Assembly (NCBI GenBank): GCA_037046735.1
Contig: JBAOHC010000027.1
Location: 186,001 to 250,000, forward strand
Source: JADKAV01 sp037046735
GTDB lineage: Bacteria > Actinomycetota > Actinomycetes > S36-B12 > UBA10799
Direction: 5' to 3'
Length of the DNA stretch: 64,000 nucleotides
In this document: in pieces, positions 26,015 through 37,087 of the stretch
Layout of the letters: every line of letters begins with the position of its first letter
Numbering within the stretch: position 1 is the first letter of the stretch
Translations under genes and position numbers: made by a program
Notes under the pieces: generated by a model
What the model saw: the letters and a program-made list of their open reading frames with translations, nothing else
Told to the model about the DNA's origin: nothing
The model's database searches: none

Positions 26015-26677
26015 TTACGTGCGCATCTCGTCGGTGAGGTGGTGCGTGAGGTTGTGGTAGTGCAGCCACCAGTCCGGGCGATGCGGCTGCGGGCGGTGCT
26101 CGAGGTGGGTGATCCCGGTGTGGTGGGTCTCCACCGCAACGACGCTCCAGGGGCCCTTTTCGAAGATGTATTCGAAGAAGGCCTCCATCACCCCGCCGTG
26201 GGCCACCACGAGGATCCGGCGCGGATCATCCTCCACGTCGCCTACGCGACTGCGCCGTGCCGTCGGCGCCAGCGTCTCCACAAAAGCACCGACCCGCGAC
26301 CGGAACTGCATCCAACTCTCCCCGGTGGCCGTGACCGGTGTGTAGGGGTCCAGGGTCCCCCAGATCTCGGGGGTGAACGGTTCGAGCTCCGCAGCCGGGA
26401 TGGGGGTGCCATCACCACGGCACGTACCGATCTCGCGCAACCCGTCAGTCAGTTCGGGCCGCATGCCGATGACCTCCCCGATGATGTCCGCGGTCTGGCG
26501 GGTGCGGGCGACCGTGCTGGCGACCATGTCGGTGACCCGGATGTTGTCCCGGATCCACTCCCCCGCCCGCCGGGCCTGCTCCCGACCGAGGTCGGTGAGG
26601 GGTTCATCGCGATGCTCGACGGTCAGATCACTGAGGTTGACGTGGCTCTGGCCGTGCCGGATCAGGTAAAGGTGCAC
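26015..26677 (-). CDS. Histidine phosphatase family protein (phosphoglycerate mutase-like)
   Basis: 220-residue cytoplasmic branch-2 histidine phosphatase. The RHG motif LIRHGQSHVN at the N-terminus carries the phospho-accepting His; ASTVARTRQTADII supplies the second Arg; the late catalytic His is in ILVVAHGGVMEAF. The C-terminus is His/Trp-rich (HRPQPHRPDWWLHYHNLTHH), which is unusual. Substrate unknown; gpmB/CobC-like sugar or nucleotide phosphatase roles are possible. GTG at 26677, 6 nt after a TAACCT box. Confidence 0.88.
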   Translation of the reverse strand: MHLYLIRHGQSHVNLSDLTVEHRDEPLTDLGREQARRAGEWIRDNIRVTDMVASTVARTRQTADIIGEVIGMRPELTDGLREIGTCRGDGTPIPAAELEPFTPEIWGTLDPYTPVTATGESWMQFRSRVGAFVETLAPTARRSRVGDVEDDPRRILVVAHGGVMEAFFEYIFEKGPWSVVAVETHHTGITHLEHRPQPHRPDWWLHYHNLTHHLTDEMRT

Positions 26678-26683
26678 CCCTTG

Positions 26684-26689
26684 AGGTTA
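26684..26689 (-). promoter_or_regulatory. -10 box of histidine phosphatase gene, leaderless
   Basis: TAACCT on the minus strand, 6 nt before the GTG start. Confidence 0.45.
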
Positions 26690-26728
26690 ACCGCCACCGT
26701 CGCCGGGCACATGAGTCCGGCGAGCCGG

Positions 26729-27349
26729 CTACAGGTACCTCATGATCACCATCGACGCGATGATCGCCAACAGGATGACCGACCCGGCAACGTCCGCGCC
26801 GTACGACAACGGCTTCTCGGCCCACTTCTGCAGTCTCGTACCCAGGTTGCCGTCCAGCAGGTTCACGCGGGTCATAGAGGTGAACACCAGCGTGGTCGTG
26901 ACGGTGATGAGCAGGCACCAGGGGCACAGCGCCCCGATGACGAAGTACGCCTGGTAGAACAACCAGTACGCGAAGACGAACCCGATCGAGTAGAAGACCT
27001 GCGCGGTGATCATGAACCAGCGGGGGAAGCGCACACCACCCAAGGCCGCCAGCGCGACCGTGATCACGATCGGCTCGGTGATCAGCCCCAGGAAAGCGTT
27101 GGGGAACCCGAGCAGGTTGGCCTGCCAGGTAGCCCCGACAGCGGTACACGAGATCTTCGAACTGATGTCGCAGGACAGCACCACATCCGGGTTCTCAGCG
27201 ATCTTGATGGCGTCGATCGACAGCACCAGGGACGCGACCAGACCCAGGATCGAGGAGATCAACATCTCGATGTAAGCGCCCGGATGACGGATCGTGCGCG
27301 CCGGCTCGACGATTTCGGAGTCGTCGACGGCCGCGGTCTGAGAAGTCAC
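26729..27349 (-). CDS. Vitamin K epoxide reductase (VKOR) family protein
   Basis: 206-residue membrane quinone reductase that reoxidises a DsbA-like partner, driving disulfide formation in exported proteins. About five hydrophobic segments. Loop cysteines in VVLSCDISSKISCTAVG and the active-site CxxC in GALCPWCLL are all present. There is no fused thioredoxin domain and no dsbA-like gene in the window. GTG at 27349. Located inside the split pilus locus, whose pilins carry Cys pairs, so a role in pilin oxidation is a reasonable inference. Confidence 0.9.
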   Translation of the reverse strand: MTSQTAAVDDSEIVEPARTIRHPGAYIEMLISSILGLVASLVLSIDAIKIAENPDVVLSCDISSKISCTAVGATWQANLLGFPNAFLGLITEPIVITVALAALGGVRFPRWFMITAQVFYSIGFVFAYWLFYQAYFVIGALCPWCLLITVTTTLVFTSMTRVNLLDGNLGTRLQKWAEKPLSYGADVAGSVILLAIIASMVIMRYL

Positions 27350-27397
27350 GCAGTCAAGTATCCGTGGTGGCGGTCGAGAACGCGAAGCAGGATCGCC

Positions 27398-30213
27398 TCA
27401 CAGCGCGTCGGCGACACCGTCGCCGTAGGACACGACCCGGTCGCGGCCCGTGTTCTTCGCTGCGTACAGAGCACGGTCCGCCTTGGCCAGGACGTCTTCG
27501 GAAGTGTCTCCCGGCTCGGCCAGGGCGGTGCCGATACTGAGGGTCACCTGCACCACCACGTCGCCAATGAGCATGGGTTTCGCGACGGCCGCCCGCACCT
27601 GCTCAGCGACCATGCGTGCGTTCTGCTCATCGTGGACGCCCATCAGGACGACCACGAACTCGTCGCCTCCCATCCGGCCCACTACGTCTCCCTGACGCAC
27701 GCAGCGACGGATGCGGCGGCCCGCTTCCACCAGCACCTCGTCACCCACGCCATGGCCGTCGGCGTCATTGACCGGCTTGAAACGGTCGAGGTCGCAGTAC
27801 AACACCGCCAGTCGCGTCCCGGTGCGCACGGGATGGGACAGTGTCGCCGTTATCGCAGCCAATACCGCCCGGCGGTTCTTCAATTCGGTCAAGGCATCAT
27901 GAGTGGCCTGGAACTCCAGGAGGACGCGAGCCTGTTGGGCGGCCGTCACGTCGATGAACTGAGCCACCACATGGGTGTGACTCCCTTCGGTGTCTGTGAC
28001 GGGTGCCAGAGCCTGCTGAACGATCAGCAGAGAACCGTCGGCGCTGCGCATCTCCACCTCGTCCAGAGACGACTCCCCGTCGCCGGCCATGACCCGGTTC
28101 CAGGTCGCGCGCTGCAGCTCATCAGGAGATGTGAGATCCCACAGCGACTGTCCGAGCAGGTCCTGGGCCTGCCTGCCCAGCAGCTGACAGAGGCTGTCGT
28201 TGACCTGTGTCAAGCGGCCCGTGTCGTCGATCAGTGCCGTTCCGACGGGCGAGGAGTTCATCGCCGTGCGGAAGCGGGCTTCACTGCGGCGCACCCGCTG
28301 GTTCGCCCGGTACTCGCTGTCCACATCGCGAACACGCACCACGCGCAGCACCCGATCCGCGCCATCGACAGTCGTTGTGGCGATGGCATCAACCCACAGG
28401 AAGGTGCCATCGTGCCGGCGGGCACGGAAGACCCCCGAGATGTTGATCCCGGAACCGCTCTGCGCCAAGAGCGCCTGCACACGCGGCCAGTGCTCATCGT
28501 CGATCAGATCCGCGATGGACCGGCCGATGATCTCCTGCGCAGTCCAGCCGAAACCGGCGGTCACCGACGGACTGATCCACGCGATCCGGCCGTCGCCGTC
28601 GATGGTCGTCACGACATCGGTGGTGTGCTCTGCGAGCAGGCGGTAATGCTGCTCCGACTCCGCGAGTGCCTGACGCTGCTCGGCCAGTTGCGTGATGTCC
28701 AGGATTTGGGCAATGAAGTGCCGGACCTGACCGTCACCCTGACGCACACACGACACCGACAACTCCCCCCAGACCACCGTCCCGTCCGGACGCAGATACC
28801 TCTTCGTGAGCCGGTACCCCTCGCGTAGGCCGTCCACGACATCGCGCACGAGATACAGGTCGACGTCCAGATCGTCGTGATGGGTGAGGTAATGCCAGGT
28901 GGTACGGCGCAGGTCCCGCTCATCACGGCCGAGCAGTTCGCACAACGATCGGTTGACCTCGAGAAACGATCCGTCGGGAGCGATCAAACACAGCGCAACC
29001 GGACTGTTCTGCATGGTGAGCGGAAGAGCTCCTCACTGTCCGCCAGGGCATTGGCGGCCGTGACCGTATCTGTCACATCGCGCCATGTGAAGGTCACACC
29101 CCGGGACATAGCGGTGATGCTGATGTCGTAAACCCGCTGCTGGCCTTCGGACACAGCAGGGAACAACTGCACACCGTGGACGATGAACGGCTCACCGGTG
29201 GCCATAACCCGGCGCATCCAGCCGACCGCCAGTTCGCTGGCCGCGCTCGGGAAGAGGTCTGAAAGGTTGCGACCCAGTAGCTGGCGTCGGGGGGTCCGCA
29301 GGTATGACGTCGCGGCCGTGTTGCAGTCGACGAAGGTGAAGTCAGACTCAGCGTCTTGTGTCGTCAGCACCACTTGCGGATCAAGCGAGGAGTCCAGAAT
29401 CGCCCGGAGCATCTCGTGCTCACTGCGTAGTGAACGCTCCGAGGCCCGCAGCGCACCCTCGATCGCGATACGGCTACTGATGTCACGGCCGCTGCCGATC
29501 CGCCCAGCTACATGCCCCGACTCGTCGTACTGCGCTCGTGCGGTGATGGCCAGCCACACATGCTTGCCGTTGCGGTGCACGAAGCGCGCCTCGTACCGCG
29601 CGGGCTGTCCGGAGTCGATCAACTGCCCGGCGCTTCGCATGCGGTTGGCATCGTTTGGGTGGACGAACTCGGAGATGTGCTTGCCCACCATTGCGGGGGG
29701 CCGCCAGCCCAGAATGGATCTGACGGACGGTGAGACCCAGGTGAGCACTCCCTGGTCACTGGCGAAGACCACGTCACTGGAGTACTCGGCCAGCATCCGG
29801 TAGTGCTCCTGACTCACGTGCAGGTCTTCGCTGGCTCGATGTGCGGCCGTCACGTCGACGCATGTCAGCGACACGTGACCATACAGGCGGCGAATGGAAA
29901 GGTTCACCCAGGAGGGGTTCTCACCGGGCCGGTCAGGCCACTCGACGTCGTCGAGGTTGACCGGTACACCCTCAGCACCCACAGCGGCACAGGTGGACCT
30001 GACGAGGTCAACCAGAGGTTCAGGCACGCGCTGCAAAAGGCTGATGCGCCCCACATCGGCCTGCCTGAGATACAGCATCGATCGTGCGGCTTGGTTGGCG
30101 TGCGTGACCCGCAGATCGTGGGTTCCGCTGATGTCCAGCAGCACCTGAGCGGCGAGCTCGGCGTTGACGATCTCATCCAGGATCTCGTCGGTGAAGGGGG
30201 ACGCCGTACTCAC
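27398..30213 (-). CDS. Multi-PAS diguanylate cyclase (one frameshift)
   Basis: 938 residues after frame repair. About six PAS-like modules in series, for example YRMLAEYSSDVVFASDQGVL, FRLTMQNSPVALCLIAPDG, YRLLAEHTTDVVTTIDGDGR and FRTAMNSSPVGTALIDDTGR, then a C-terminal GGDEF domain of ~165 residues. The active site reads GRMGGDEFVVVL, and an inhibitory I-site RxxD (RQGD) lies five residues before it, so it should make c-di-GMP with product inhibition. No EAL or TM segment is seen. The frame breaks at 29020-29021: one missing base (coding-strand CGCTCACC for CGCCTCACC) splits it between PAS 3 and PAS 4. GTG at 30213. Confidence 0.88.
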
Positions 30214-30322
30214 AGCTTCACTGTGTCAAAGCCAAGCTCGTGACGTCTGGCCACCGGTACCGTGTCGCTTCCCGCTGTGGACTGCTTTAGACGTATCGCC
30301 TGGTCAGAAAGTGTTCTCGGTT

Positions 30323-30356
30323 TTGTCGTACCCCCATGTCACAGTGTCGGTAGAAC
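30323..30356 (+). promoter_or_regulatory. Candidate promoter of DUF222/HNH gene
   Basis: Contains TTGTCGTACCCCC, TGTCACAGTGTCGG and TAGAAC, about 18 nt before the start GTG. TAGAAC is the likely -10 region. Similar C-rich then TGTCA elements occur in front of other family members as far as I recall, but I could not verify this. Confidence 0.3.
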
Positions 30357-30373
30357 AAGAAAAGGGGGTGGGT

Positions 30374-31585
30374 GTGACCACACTGGAAATCTCGCGGCAA
30401 GCGCGGCGCCGGATGCGGATCGCCGCCCGCCTACCCACCCGACACCCCCGCCCGATCGACCCGGTGATCACCGCCATCGACCAACTCCCCGAACCCGACA
30501 CCCTCAACGCCGAGGAACGCGCCGCCGCGATGACCGCGATCGCCCGGCAACGCAACCGCCTCGACGCCTACCTCACCACCCTGGCCGGGCACGCCCACGA
30601 CAACCACGACTCCCAAATCCTCGGCGCGGGCACCACCGGCACCCTGATCACCGCCGCCACCCGCTGCGACCCCGCCACCGGCTCCGCCACCGTCAACCGC
30701 GCCAAAGGACTACGCGAGCACCCCCACCTGCACGCCGCCTACCAAGCCGGCACCCTGAGCACCAGCCACGTCGCCGCGATCCTGGCCGACGCCACCCGCA
30801 TCAAAGACTTCGACACACTCGAACCCGACATCGTCACCCTGGCCACCACCACCGAACCCCGCGAAGTCCGCAACCTGCTACGCATCCTGGTCGACCAAAG
30901 CCACCCCGACCACCTCGACAACGACTTCGCCAAACAACGCGACAAACGCGGCATCTCCCTCAACCCGCTACCCGGCGGCAACTACCGCCTCGACGGCCAC
31001 CTCGACCCCATCACCGGTAAACGCCTGGCCGACGCCCTGTCCGACCTGATGACCCGCACCGGACCCGACGACCCCCGCACCCCCACCCAACGCCGCGCCG
31101 ACGCCCTCGCCGACCTGATCAGCGCCGCCCAAGCCAACCGCAAACCCTTCGGCATCTCCGGGGTCAGCATCCTCATCGACGCCGACACCATCGGCGCCGG
31201 CCACCTCGACGACGCCACCCTGCTCGGCGCCCGCCTCACCGACCTGCTCACCTGCGACCCCCTGCTCAGCCTCATCATCGGACGCACCACCAGCAGCGGC
31301 TTCCAACCCCTACGCCTGGACCGGCTCTCCCGCCACGCCAGCCACGCCCAACGCCAAGCCCTCGCCGCCCGCGACCGCGGCTGCATCCGCTGCGGCGCCC
31401 CACCCACCCGCTGCGAAGCCCACCACATCATCGGCTGGGCCTCCGGCGGAAAAACAGACCTCGAAAACCTCGCCCTGCTGTGCAGCAGATGCCATCACGA
31501 CCTCCACCTCGGCCACTTCACCATCACCATGACCCAAGGCATGCCCACCCTCGGACCCGGCCCCCGCGCACCACCAGCCCGATGA
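30374..31585 (+). CDS. DUF222/HNH endonuclease domain protein (13E12 family)
   Basis: 403 residues. The N-terminal DUF222 helical domain (about 20-300) is followed by an HNH nuclease motif: CIRCGAPPTRCEAHHIIGWA, then GGKTDLENLALLCSRCHHDL, with Zn-type Cys pairs. The family is multi-copy and often mobile in actinobacteria; its biological role is unsettled. Codons end almost always in C, a stronger bias than in neighbouring genes. I start at GTG 30374 because AAAGGGGG lies just upstream. Upstream in-frame sequence would run into the divergent GGDEF gene. Confidence 0.85.
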   Translation: MTTLEISRQARRRMRIAARLPTRHPRPIDPVITAIDQLPEPDTLNAEERAAAMTAIARQRNRLDAYLTTLAGHAHDNHDSQILGAGTTGTLITAATRCDPATGSATVNRAKGLREHPHLHAAYQAGTLSTSHVAAILADATRIKDFDTLEPDIVTLATTTEPREVRNLLRILVDQSHPDHLDNDFAKQRDKRGISLNPLPGGNYRLDGHLDPITGKRLADALSDLMTRTGPDDPRTPTQRRADALADLISAAQANRKPFGISGVSILIDADTIGAGHLDDATLLGARLTDLLTCDPLLSLIIGRTTSSGFQPLRLDRLSRHASHAQRQALAARDRGCIRCGAPPTRCEAHHIIGWASGGKTDLENLALLCSRCHHDLHLGHFTITMTQGMPTLGPGPRAPPAR

Positions 31586-31766
31586 AGGCCGTCCTTCAGG
31601 ACCGCCGGGCCAACGGTGTAACGGATGTCGCGTCTACGGGAAGGTCAATCAACAGGCGGGGAACCCGGCGACTGACAAGCAACGGAGCTCGGGCTGTCCG
31701 GGGCCCAGGCGAACACGTCGGGCTTCCTGGCGTCGTACGCGACCAGGGCGATCTGTCGTCCCTACA

Positions 31767-32816
31767 TCATGAGTCCGATGCTGCGCGTGGTACCGCCGCT
31801 GCCCCACGAGCCTTCTCACCGCCACGCACACGGAATCGCAGCATGTGACCGACATGGAAACCACCGCGACGTAGCAACGCCGCCGACACGACGACCATCA
31901 TTATCGGAAGCACCACACCGAGCAACAGCCACGTCCCGAAGGACTGCGTCTCGTTGACCAAGTACTCGAAGTTCATCCCGAAGTACCCAGTCAGGAAGGA
32001 GATCGGCAAGAAGATTATGGAGACCAAGGTCAGTTGGTTGATGCGGTTACCCTGCGCCGTACTCACCTGACCCTGGTAGTCCTGAATGGCGCTGCGCACG
32101 TCAGCATCGGCGCTCTGCACGCGCTGAACGACATCGTTGACACAGGCCGCATAGGTCTGCAGGGCCTGCACACCATGGGCGTCGACACCCGGTAGCGACG
32201 ATGGGTCGACAAGGGACTCCCGAACGTTCTCCGCGCAGGACGGCAGCGTCATACCCAGGGCTTGGACAGGCCTGCGTAACTCCTGCAGTAGCTTGAGCTG
32301 GCGCGGATCCGAGGTCACGATGATCTCCCCGTCAAGCACGACGATCTGCGTCTGCAGAGCCGTGAGTTGCCGGTCGATGCTGTCCAACATGAGTTGCAGG
32401 AGGATGCCTGGTACGGGGCCCGGGTCAGCAAAGAGGGCTTTGGCGCGGGGACCCACCTGTTCGTGGACCAGGTCCACGGCCTTGGCACCTGCCTGTCGGA
32501 TGGTCACGAAGCAACCGCTGTTCCACACACAGTGAATGAGCACAGGCGGGTCATCGACGTTATCGGCAGCGACATAGGTGCTGCCCAGCATGTTGTCATC
32601 GAACACCTGGAACATGCCCGTGGAGGTCGAGCGGGTGGTATAGGCCGCGACCACGTCCGAGAAACCCATCTGATCGAGCAGGTGCAACACTTCCGGGTCC
32701 CGCAGTTGACTGCTGACCGCGTCGATCCACACGTAGGGGGTATTCGGCGCCAGGGCGTGCGCATCCTCGTCTGTGTAAGCACGACGGGCACTTCCGTCGA
32801 AGATCGTCGCCCTCAC
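31767..32816 (-). CDS. corA: CorA-family magnesium/divalent cation transporter
   Basis: 349 residues. A long cytoplasmic N-terminal alpha/beta domain and stalk helix (LTALQTQIVVLDGEIIVTSD region) lead to two C-terminal TM helices: LTLVSIIFLPISFLTGYFGM carrying the pore signature YFGMNFEYL, then GTWLLLGVVLPIMMVVVSAA. About 35 basic residues follow the second helix. Homopentameric Mg2+ channel in known members. GTG at 32816. Divergent position relative to the HNH gene end; 180 nt separates it from pilC and shows no other feature. Confidence 0.9.
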   Translation of the reverse strand: MRATIFDGSARRAYTDEDAHALAPNTPYVWIDAVSSQLRDPEVLHLLDQMGFSDVVAAYTTRSTSTGMFQVFDDNMLGSTYVAADNVDDPPVLIHCVWNSGCFVTIRQAGAKAVDLVHEQVGPRAKALFADPGPVPGILLQLMLDSIDRQLTALQTQIVVLDGEIIVTSDPRQLKLLQELRRPVQALGMTLPSCAENVRESLVDPSSLPGVDAHGVQALQTYAACVNDVVQRVQSADADVRSAIQDYQGQVSTAQGNRINQLTLVSIIFLPISFLTGYFGMNFEYLVNETQSFGTWLLLGVVLPIMMVVVSAALLRRGGFHVGHMLRFRVRGGEKARGAAAVPRAASDS

Positions 32817-32996
32817 CAGCAGACCTGCGGCGTCATCATGTGATCACGGTAGGGGCTACAGGTGTCGGCGTGCGCCATGACTCTCCGGACGGCGCATGCC
32901 GCAGAAGTGCCCATCCAGCGACCTTCCGTTGCGGGTAGGTGCCTTCTGGGCAAGATGCGTGTCATTGGGCAATGTTGGGTGTCACTTCCCACTCGA

Positions 32997-34213
32997 TCAC
33001 TGCACCAGGTCGTAAATCTTGAAGATCGGCATGTAGAGGGCAATGATCATCGCCCCGACGATTCCGCCGACGACCGCGATCATGAGGGGCTCGATCAGCG
33101 ACGTCAGAGCCTCCGTCGTCGCTTCCACTTCCGAGTCGTAGAAGTCCGAGATCTTGGACAGCATCGCGTCCAAGGATCCGGTGTCCTCACCGACAGCCAT
33201 CATTTGAACAACCATGGGCGGAAACACCTTGTGCTGCGCCAAGGGGGCTGCCAGCGACTCGCCCCTGCGCACCGAATTCTCCACATCGACGATGGCGCGC
33301 GTGAGGACAACATTGCCGGTTGTGTCGGACACAACATCCAAGGCCTGCAGAATCGGAACCCCAGAATGGACCATTGTCCCTAAGTTCCGGGCGAACCGGG
33401 AGATGGCTACTTTCGTGAAGAGTTTGCCGAAGATCGGCGCTTTGAGCTTCATGGGATCGACCACGTTGCGCACCTTGGGGTGGTTCTTGTATCGACGCCA
33501 GAGGATCATTCCCACAATGAGTAGCACTATGATGAACGGCAGCAGAGTCTTGAGGCCATCGGACATCATGACCAAGATGCGGGTGGGCAAGGGCAACTGA
33601 CCACCGAGTTGTGCGAACATGTCCGCGAAGACCGGGACAATGAATATCAGCATGGCGGTCAACGCCAAGACAGCGAATGCGAATACGACGACTGGGTACG
33701 TCATGGCGGATTTGATCTTGGACCGAAGTTTGACTTCCGCCTCGAAGTTCAGTGCCAACTGCAAGAGCACCTCATCGAGGAAGCCGCCTGTCTCACCGGC
33801 TTTGACCATGTTCACCATCAAGGGCGGGAACACTTTGGGATGTTGCCCGAAGGCCTGCGACAAGGACGAGCCCTGCTCTACGGCCAACCGCACTTCCGCG
33901 TAGACCTCCGCGAGTTTGGGGTTGTCCGTTTGATCCCCCAAGATGGACAAAGCCCGTAGTAGGGATAGACCCGAATTGATCATCGTGGCGAATTGTCGCG
34001 CTGAGATCGCAAGGTCCTTTAGCTTCACGCGTTGCCCGAACCCCGGGATCGACAGTTCACGATTCAGCCCATGATTGGCCTTCGCGATGGATACCGGGGC
34101 GTAACCCATTCCCTTGAGTTTCGCCGCCACCGCGGCCGAGGACGGAGCCTCGATACGACCCCGCAGGACCTTTCCGGTCTTGTCACGAACCTGGTAGTCG
34201 AAGGTGTCAAGGC

Positions 34214-34217
<4 letters not shown>
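32997..34217 (-). CDS. pilC: Type IV pilus inner-membrane platform protein PilC
   Basis: 406-residue polytopic protein with two GspF/T2SSF domains (about 65-190 and 270-395) and three to four TM segments (VVVFAFAVLALTAMLIFIV; LLPFIIVLLIVGMILW; IEPLMIAVVGGIVGAMIIAL). Each domain carries the G-x-S/E motif (GSSLSQAFGQHPKVFPPLMV; GESLAAPLAQHKVFPPMVV). It couples the PilB/PilT motors to pilin insertion. ATG overlaps the pilT stop (ATGA). Base composition looks lower in GC than adjacent genes. Confidence 0.94.
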
Positions 34218-35338
<1,121 letters not shown>

Positions 35339-35422
35339 GCTGTGGGAGTCGGCAGGTCGGGGCCAATGGTTGAATCAGCGCTCACCCGGTTCGGCTAGAA
35401 GTGGCGGAATGGCCGGTGCGGC

Positions 35423-37087
35423 CTAGACCACGACCCGCAGCACCTCGTCAAGGCTCGTCACCCCGGCCAGCACCTTGGCCAGACCGTCCTGGCGCAGCGT
35501 CTGCATGCCCTCTTCGCGCGCGACGACAGCGATGGTCGCCGACGAGGCCCGCTCCACGGCCAGTCGTTCGATCTGCTCGGTGATCGGCAGCACCTCGTGC
35601 AGCGCCACCCGTCCCTTGTAGCCGGTCCGCGAACACACCGAGCACCCAACCGCGCGGTAGATGCGCGGCACCTCCTGGCCTTCGGGCAGAACCATCCCGG
35701 CTGACCGGAACGCCGCCGGAGACGGCTGGTAGGTCTCTTTGCATTTGGGGCACAGCCGGCGCGCAAGGCGCTGGGCAAGCACACAGTCGACCGAGGATCC
35801 GACGAGGAATGGTTCGATACCCATCTCGATCAGGCGGGTCACGGCGCTGGGGGCATCGTTGGTGTGCAGCGTCGACAGGACCAGGTGGCCGGTCAACGCG
35901 GACTCCACAGCAATCTGGGCGGTCTCGTGGTCGCGAATCTCACCGATCAGCACGATGTCCGGGTCTGATCGCAGGATGGACCGCAACGCCGCGGCGAAGG
36001 TCAAGCCCGCCTTGGAATGGGTCTGTACCTGGTTGACCCCGGGCAGGCGGTATTCCACCGGGTCCTCGACGGTGATGATGTTGACTTCGGGCCGGTTGAG
36101 GATGTTGACGGTGGCGTACAGCGTGGTGCTCTTGCCCGAACCGGTCGGGCCCACCACCAGGATCATGCCGTACGGCTTGGTGAAACTGGCTGAGAAGCGC
36201 TTGTAGTTGATGTCGCGGAACCCCAGATCGGCGAGGTCCAGCATGGCTGTGGAGTTGTCGAGAATACGCATCACGATCTTCTCGCCCCAGACGGTCGGCA
36301 GCGTAGCCACGCGCAGATCGACCTTCTGCCCGTTCGAGGTCACACTCAGACGCCCATCCTGCGGGATGCGCCGCTCGGCGATGTTCATGTCCGCCATGAT
36401 CTTCAGACGACTGATCACACCTGACTGGATGGATTTGGGTGAGCGCATCACCTCATGCAACACACCGTCGATCCGGAACCGCACCCGGACGTCGTGCTCG
36501 GTGGGTTCGAAGTGGATGTCGGAGGCACGGTCCTGGATGCCCTGGGTGATCAGCAGATTCACGAACTTGACGATCGGGGCGTCCTCGACCACCTCCTTCA
36601 TGCTGGACAGGTCGTCCTCGTCCTCGTCGGGCTCCATCGCCGTGGTCAACTCATCGAGTTCCCCGTCGGCGCGGTAGTGACGGTCCAGTGCTGACTGCAC
36701 ATCGGTACGCGTGGCGACGACCGGGATGACCGACATTCCGCTGGCTGAGCGAATGTCATCGATGGCGAAGACGTTGGCGGGGTCGCTCATCGCCACCACG
36801 AGTTTGCCGTTCTCGAAGGCCACGGGGATCGAACTGTGCCTGCGGCAGACCGAGCCGGGCACCTTCGTCAGGGCAGCGCCGTCCAGGGTGATCTCGGTGA
36901 GGTCGACAAAACGCATACCAATCTGGCTGGCGAGCGCCTGCACCACTTGTGCCTCGGTGAGCAGGCCCATGTCGATGAGCACGCGGCCCAGCGAGTGGCC
37001 GACACTGCGTTGCTCCAGCAGCGCCTTCTCCAGGTCGGTGGGAGCGATCAGGCCCTGCCCGACGAGAATCTCACCGAGTTGCTTCAT
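35423..37087 (-). CDS. pilB: Pilus extension ATPase PilB with N-terminal MshEN domain
   Basis: 554-residue assembly motor. The N-terminus is an MshEN/T2SSE_N domain with two 23-24 residue motifs (LGEILVGQGLIAPTDLEKAL; LGRVLIDMGLLTEAQVVQAL), the architecture that binds c-di-GMP in MshE and some PilB proteins. The usual leading Arg is Gln/Ser here, which weakens that prediction. The motor has Walker A GPTGSGKSTTLYATV, the Asp box, Walker B IVLIGEIRDHETAQ and a tetracysteine zinc site (CPKCKETY and CSVCSRTGYKG). ATG overlaps the DUF4388-like gene; 84 nt precede pilT. Confidence 0.95.
   Translation of the reverse strand: MKQLGEILVGQGLIAPTDLEKALLEQRSVGHSLGRVLIDMGLLTEAQVVQALASQIGMRFVDLTEITLDGAALTKVPGSVCRRHSSIPVAFENGKLVVAMSDPANVFAIDDIRSASGMSVIPVVATRTDVQSALDRHYRADGELDELTTAMEPDEDEDDLSSMKEVVEDAPIVKFVNLLITQGIQDRASDIHFEPTEHDVRVRFRIDGVLHEVMRSPKSIQSGVISRLKIMADMNIAERRIPQDGRLSVTSNGQKVDLRVATLPTVWGEKIVMRILDNSTAMLDLADLGFRDINYKRFSASFTKPYGMILVVGPTGSGKSTTLYATVNILNRPEVNIITVEDPVEYRLPGVNQVQTHSKAGLTFAAALRSILRSDPDIVLIGEIRDHETAQIAVESALTGHLVLSTLHTNDAPSAVTRLIEMGIEPFLVGSSVDCVLAQRLARRLCPKCKETYQPSPAAFRSAGMVLPEGQEVPRIYRAVGCSVCSRTGYKGRVALHEVLPITEQIERLAVERASSATIAVVAREEGMQTLRQDGLAKVLAGVTSLDEVLRVVV

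Noticed and set aside
26039..28828. A 929-codon plus-strand frame opposite the phosphatase, VKOR and GGDEF genes
   Set aside because: It spans three well-supported minus-strand genes plus intergenic DNA and has no recognisable domain; a high-GC antisense shadow.
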